DNA from: Prado023 sp963700395
GTDB lineage: Bacteria > Actinomycetota > Actinomycetes > S36-B12 > CAIYMF01
Reading direction: 5' to 3'
DNA length: 64,000 nucleotides
Assembly: GCA_963700395.1 (NCBI GenBank)
Contig: CAVOXI010000008.1
Span: 248,001 to 312,000, forward strand
Shown here: one piece after another, positions 60,633 through 64,000 of the stretch
Layout: each line of letters opens with the position of its first letter
How positions within the stretch are numbered: the first letter of the stretch is position 1
Program-made: the position numbers and the translations under genes
The notes under the pieces: generated by a model
The model's database searches: none
Told to the model about the DNA's origin: nothing
Seen by the model: only the letters and a program-made list of their open reading frames with translations

Positions 60633-61255
60633 GCCGTGGACGCTGGGACTTCTACGACGCGCCCCCGCGGCGGCCGGTCGAGGGCGGGGTGGTCGTCGCC
60701 AAGCCGGGCAAGGTGAGCGACCCGCTGGCCGCGGACCTCGTCGCCGCCGCCGAGATGGAGAGTGCGCCGCAGATCCTCGCGCGCGGGCGCACCTACGCCC
60801 GCGCCGGACAGGTCGTTGCGGTCCAGGTGGGACCCACGTGCTTCTCGGCGCAGATCCAGGGCACCGGGGCGAAGCCCTATGACGTGCGCCTCGACCGCAC
60901 CACGATCTCCGGCTCGGAGCGCGTGGCCGCAGGCTGCACCTGCCCCTATGGATGCGACGACGGCTGGTGCAAGCACGCGGCTGCGCTGGCCTACGTCGCC
61001 GCGCTCCTCCTCGACCGCGACTCGACAGCCCGTGCGGCATGGACCGGATCGCACCCCACCACCGAGTCCCCAGACGACCGGATCCCAGGGACCATCGCGG
61101 ACACCGCCGTGGTGCCGGCGACGGCCCTGACCCTTGGCCCCGACGATCTGCTCACGTTGCGCAGCCCGATCCCCCGGCGGGATGCTCGAGAGCTCCTGGC
61201 CGCGGCGGAGGCGCTGGTCCCCCACCCATGGCGCCCGGTGGAGCCCATCCCGTAG
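60629..61255 (+). CDS. SWIM zinc-finger protein, partner of SNF2 helicase
   Basis: 208 residues. The SWIM finger CTCPYGCDDGWCKH (CxC...CxH) is at about residues 103-116, with AEMESAPQILARGRTYARAG before it as in helicase-linked SWIM proteins. SWIM domains bind DNA or protein. ATG 60629 overlaps the helicase stop (ATGA). The C-terminal half is poorly conserved. Confidence 0.88.
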   Translation: MSRGRWDFYDAPPRRPVEGGVVVAKPGKVSDPLAADLVAAAEMESAPQILARGRTYARAGQVVAVQVGPTCFSAQIQGTGAKPYDVRLDRTTISGSERVAAGCTCPYGCDDGWCKHAAALAYVAALLLDRDSTARAAWTGSHPTTESPDDRIPGTIADTAVVPATALTLGPDDLLTLRSPIPRRDARELLAAAEALVPHPWRPVEPIP

Positions 61256-61388
61256 CGACGCCGCCCAGCTGGCTCGCCCGTGCGTCTCCCAGCCTCTGCA
61301 AGGGAATCAGCAGCCTCGTGCGGTTGGCTGTGGCGCTGTGGCAACTCCGGCCCTTCCCCCGGGCGTGACCTCGGGCAAGGATGAGGCA

Positions 61389-62042
61389 ATGGCCCCCCTC
61401 ACCGGATCAGAGATCGCGACTGCCGGCCTGACCGACTGGGCCAACCTGCGCAACTGCCTGATGACCCGCCTGGCCACGGGGAACTTCGCCGCCGGCCTGC
61501 GCCTGGTTGCGCGTATCGGCGAGGTGGCCGAGTCGGCGGATCATCACCCTGACCTCGACCTGCGCTACGGGCACCTGGACGTGCGCCTCACCAGCCATGA
61601 CGTCGGCGGCGTCACGGAGCGGGACATCGCCGTCGCCCGCCTCATCAGCCAGATCGCGGCCGAGGAGGAGGTGTCGGCCGACCCGAGCGCCGTGAAGCTG
61701 GTCGAGGTCGCCCTGGACACCCCGGACGCCGCCCTCGTGCGCCCGTTCTGGCGCGAGCTGCTCGGCATGAGGGAGGTGCCTGCGGGCGACTCCGAGATCG
61801 ACCTCGCCGATGACGTCCTGCCCAGCATGTGGTTCCAGCCCTCAGGGAGCCAGGAGCCGCGGCAGCGGTTCCACTTCGACCTCTGGGTCGCCCCCGAGCT
61901 CGTACCGGAGCGGATCGAGGCCGCGCTGGCTGCCGGAGGCGTGCTCGTCAGCGACGCCGAAGCCCCGTCCTTCTGGGTCCTTGCCGACCCGGACGGCAAC
62001 CGGGTCTGCCTGTGCACGTGGCAGGAGCGCAGCTCGACCTGA
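61389..62042 (+). CDS. Pterin-4a-carbinolamine dehydratase fused to a VOC (glyoxalase-like) domain
   Basis: 217 residues. Residues 1-97 match PCD/DCoH: the catalytic HHPDLDLRYGHLDVRLTSHD segment with the His pair, then GGVTERDIAVA. Residues 105-217 are a VOC-type domain (KLVEVALDTPDAALVRPFWR, FHFDLWVAPE, FWVLADPDGNRVCLC). PCD enzymes dehydrate 4a-hydroxytetrahydropterin. The VOC half may bind a substrate or metal. ATG 61389 fits the dehydratase start. A further in-frame GTG lies about 25 nt upstream. Confidence 0.85.
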   Translation: MAPLTGSEIATAGLTDWANLRNCLMTRLATGNFAAGLRLVARIGEVAESADHHPDLDLRYGHLDVRLTSHDVGGVTERDIAVARLISQIAAEEEVSADPSAVKLVEVALDTPDAALVRPFWRELLGMREVPAGDSEIDLADDVLPSMWFQPSGSQEPRQRFHFDLWVAPELVPERIEAALAAGGVLVSDAEAPSFWVLADPDGNRVCLCTWQERSST

Positions 62043-62162
62043 CGAGACCCACACCAGGCGAGCAGCCCCGGCTCACTCGCTCCGACTGCGCGGTGCGTCC
62101 CGGAGCGGGTGGCGCCCACGGGCCCCACCCTTCGAGCTGACCTGGGGCCCGAGCCCGGCCGG

Positions 62163-62168
62163 TAGGGT
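62163..62168 (+). promoter_or_regulatory. Putative -10 box of a leaderless transcript (MATE gene)
   Basis: TAGGGT, 7 nt before GTG 62176. Confidence 0.45.
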
Positions 62169-62175
62169 CCTCGAT

Positions 62176-63525
62176 GTGGCTGCTGCCGGACCCTCACGCC
62201 GTGAGGAGACCGACACACCGCCCAGGACCTCAGCCCGGGAGATCCTTCGCCTGGCGGTCCCGGCGTTCGGGGCGCTGGTCGCCCAGCCGCTGTTCACCCT
62301 GATCGATGCCGGCATCGTGGCCACCCTCGGCACGACGTCCCTGGCCGCGCTCGGGGCCGGCGCCCAGGTGTTCACGACCGTCACCGGACTTGCCATCTTC
62401 CTGGCCTACGGCACCACGGCGGTGGTTGCCCGAAGGGTGGGGGCAGGACAGGTGGCCGCGGGGATCAGTGACGGGATCGAGGGCGTGGCCCTGGGCCTGG
62501 CCCTCGGCCTGGGCGCGACCGCCGTGACGTGGCTGCTGGGTCCCCAGCTCCTGGCGTGGATCGGCACGTCCCCGGCCACCACCCCTGAGGCTCTGACCTA
62601 CCTGCGCACCATCAGCCTGGCGTTCCCGTTCGCCCTGGCCGCGATGGCGGCCATCGGCGTCCTGCGCGGCCTGCAGGACACGGCAACAACGCTGTGGGTC
62701 ACCCTGGCCGCGGTGGGCACGAACCTCGCCCTCGCGGCCTACCTCGTCCTGGTGGCCCGGTGGGGGATCGTCGGGTCGGCGTGGGCCACAGTCGTGGCCG
62801 AGGCGCTGGCCGCTGTGCTGTTCGTCGGGGAGCTCGCCCGGCGGGCCAGGCGCCATGCGGCCTCCCTGCGGCCGAGCCGATCGGGCGTGCTGGTGGCCGC
62901 CCGAGGTTCGGTCCCGCTGTTCTGGCGCACCGTGGCGCTGCGCGCGGTGTTCGTGCTCGCCGTCGTCGTCGCCGCCCGCCTCGGCGACGCCGAACTCGCT
63001 GCCTACTACGTGACCTTCACGATCTGGTACCTGTTGGCGCTGGGCATGGACGCCCTGGCGATCGCCGGCCAGGCGCTCCTCGGACGCCACCTGGGCGCAG
63101 GTTCGGTGGGGACCGCCCGGGCAGTCACGTGGCAGATGACCCGCTGGGGGGTGTGGCTCGGCGTGATCCTCATGGCACTGGTCCTGGCCTGTCGACCGTG
63201 GGTGCCCGGCCTGTTCGGCGACGATGCGATCGTCCAGGCCATGGTGGCCTCCGCCCTGGTGGTGGTGGCCCTCCAGCAGCCGCTCGCCGGTGTCGTGTTC
63301 GTGCTCGACGGCGTGCTCCTGGGCGCCGGGGACGCCCGTTTCCTGGTGTGGGCACAGGGGCTGGCCCTTGTGGCGTTCGCCCCACCCGCGCTCTGGGTGC
63401 TGCACTCGCAGGGGACGGTCACGGGCCTGTGGGTGGCCCTGACTGCCTTCATGCTGGCGCGCGCGGGGGCCTTCCTCTGGCGGGTGCGCGGCAACGCCTG
63501 GTTGGTGACGGGAGCAACACGATGA
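62176..63525 (+). CDS. MATE-family efflux transporter
   Basis: 449 residues with 12 membrane segments in two similar halves. First-half start EILRLAVPAFGALVAQPLFT and the repeated LxDAGIV segment are typical of the DinF branch of MATE exporters (a cation-coupled drug or metabolite exporter). GTG 62176 is chosen because a TAGGGT box lies 7 nt upstream; the frame opens far upstream, at 61810, within the preceding gene. Substrate unknown. Confidence 0.9.
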   Translation: MAAAGPSRREETDTPPRTSAREILRLAVPAFGALVAQPLFTLIDAGIVATLGTTSLAALGAGAQVFTTVTGLAIFLAYGTTAVVARRVGAGQVAAGISDGIEGVALGLALGLGATAVTWLLGPQLLAWIGTSPATTPEALTYLRTISLAFPFALAAMAAIGVLRGLQDTATTLWVTLAAVGTNLALAAYLVLVARWGIVGSAWATVVAEALAAVLFVGELARRARRHAASLRPSRSGVLVAARGSVPLFWRTVALRAVFVLAVVVAARLGDAELAAYYVTFTIWYLLALGMDALAIAGQALLGRHLGAGSVGTARAVTWQMTRWGVWLGVILMALVLACRPWVPGLFGDDAIVQAMVASALVVVALQQPLAGVVFVLDGVLLGAGDARFLVWAQGLALVAFAPPALWVLHSQGTVTGLWVALTAFMLARAGAFLWRVRGNAWLVTGATR

Positions 63526-63570
63526 GCGCGGAAGAACTCCGCGGGCGGTCGTCGACGTGTGGCTGGGGGC

Positions 63571-63798
63571 CTAACCGGCCGGGGTGTCCTGCGACATGCC
63601 GTTGCGGGGCGCCGGGATGCTCTCGAGGAGTCCGCGCACCTCGCTCTCGAGGTAGCGGCGGTGACCGCCGAGGGTGCGGATCGACGTCAGCTTGCCCGAA
63701 TTGGCCCAGCGAGTCACGGTCTTGGGATCGACCCGGAACAGGGCGGCAACCTCAGCTGGGGTGAGCAGCGGTTCCACTTCCTGCTGTCGTGCAGCCAT
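63571..63798 (-). CDS. bldC: BldC-type MerR-like regulator
   Basis: 75 residues. The helix-turn-helix LLTPAEVAALFRVDPKTVTR followed by WANSGKLTSIRTLGGHRRY is close to Streptomyces BldC, including the GGHRR turn. BldC binds DNA cooperatively at tandem sites and sets developmental timing in Streptomyces. Its role in this organism is not known. ATG 63798 follows GAGGAG with 6-nt spacing. The last 200 bases of the window (63799-64000) hold its promoter region and no recognised gene. Confidence 0.92.
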   Translation of the reverse strand: MAARQQEVEPLLTPAEVAALFRVDPKTVTRWANSGKLTSIRTLGGHRRYLESEVRGLLESIPAPRNGMSQDTPAG

Positions 63799-64000
63799 GT
63801 GCAACTCCTCGGTGATAACTCACAGAACGTACTCAAACGGGCATCTGCCCTGAGCATGACACCGAACCAACGAGGCATCAACACGGGGAGGGCATTTTGG
63901 CAGAACATTCCCCCGTGATGCCGCTGCGCCACGCCGAGATCTTCTGGTCGCACCGGCGTCACGGAACACCCGGCGATCATCGCGATGAGACAGGCGCGTG

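Overview
This is a high-GC chromosomal window from an actinomycete-type bacterium (Actinomycetota; order not resolved). The evidence is the prfB–ftsE–ftsX–M23 peptidase–smpB–ssrA block, a BldC-type regulator, a large NAD-dependent glutamate dehydrogenase, a WS/DGAT acyltransferase, DUF2505 and DUF6912-like proteins, frequent GTG starts, and several starts that look leaderless (a TANNNT box 6-8 nt before the start codon). No rRNA, CRISPR array, insertion sequence, integrase or phage gene was seen.

Layout. 1-7.1 kb: mixed single genes (serine hydrolase lipoprotein running off the left edge, methyltransferase, frameshifted ECF sigma factor, DUF1059, SRPBCC protein, Na+/H+ antiporter, PhyH-type dioxygenase with a divergent AraC regulator). 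7.2-8.9 kb: glpD. 9.0-18.5 kb: a carbohydrate uptake locus on the minus strand (sugar-binding lipoprotein, two MalF/MalG-type permeases, GH36 alpha-galactosidase, and a protein of unrecognised function that looks GT-B-like), with a divergent SorC-type regulator and a perfect inverted-repeat operator. 18.6-19.4 kb: a truncated LuxR-type ATPase gene.

19.4-32.5 kb: an accessory-looking region that suggests sulfate-ester handling: anaerobic-sulfatase-maturase-type radical SAM enzyme with a SEC-C tail, two SulP permeases, DUF2252, a Cys-type arylsulfatase, two DUF1269-like proteins, a DUF6325-like protein, a small Arg-rich protein, a TetR regulator with an extra N-terminal HTH, and the remnant of a GAP-family gene. 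It lies on the 3' side of ssrA, next to a 14-bp direct repeat.

32.6-39.2 kb: ssrA (tmRNA), smpB, M23 peptidase, ftsX, ftsE, a sulfotransferase gene set between ftsE and prfB, and prfB. 39.2-51.4 kb: an M48 metalloprotease gene with at least five apparent frameshifts, NAD-GDH, two START-like proteins, DUF6912, patatin and WS/DGAT. 51.5-51.9 kb: tRNA-Glu, tRNA-Asp, tRNA-Phe. 52.1-64 kb: small membrane and coiled-coil proteins, TraR/DksA-type protein, a modular secreted polysaccharide deacetylase, DUF998, SOUL heme-binding protein, SNF2 helicase plus SWIM protein, a pterin dehydratase–VOC fusion, a MATE exporter and bldC.

Several genes (ECF sigma factor, M48 protease, one SRPBCC protein) are broken only by one-base changes, mostly in short G or C runs, while homology continues without stop codons. 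Sequence error is therefore at least as likely as gene decay there. The GAP-family and LuxR-type genes have genuine large losses.
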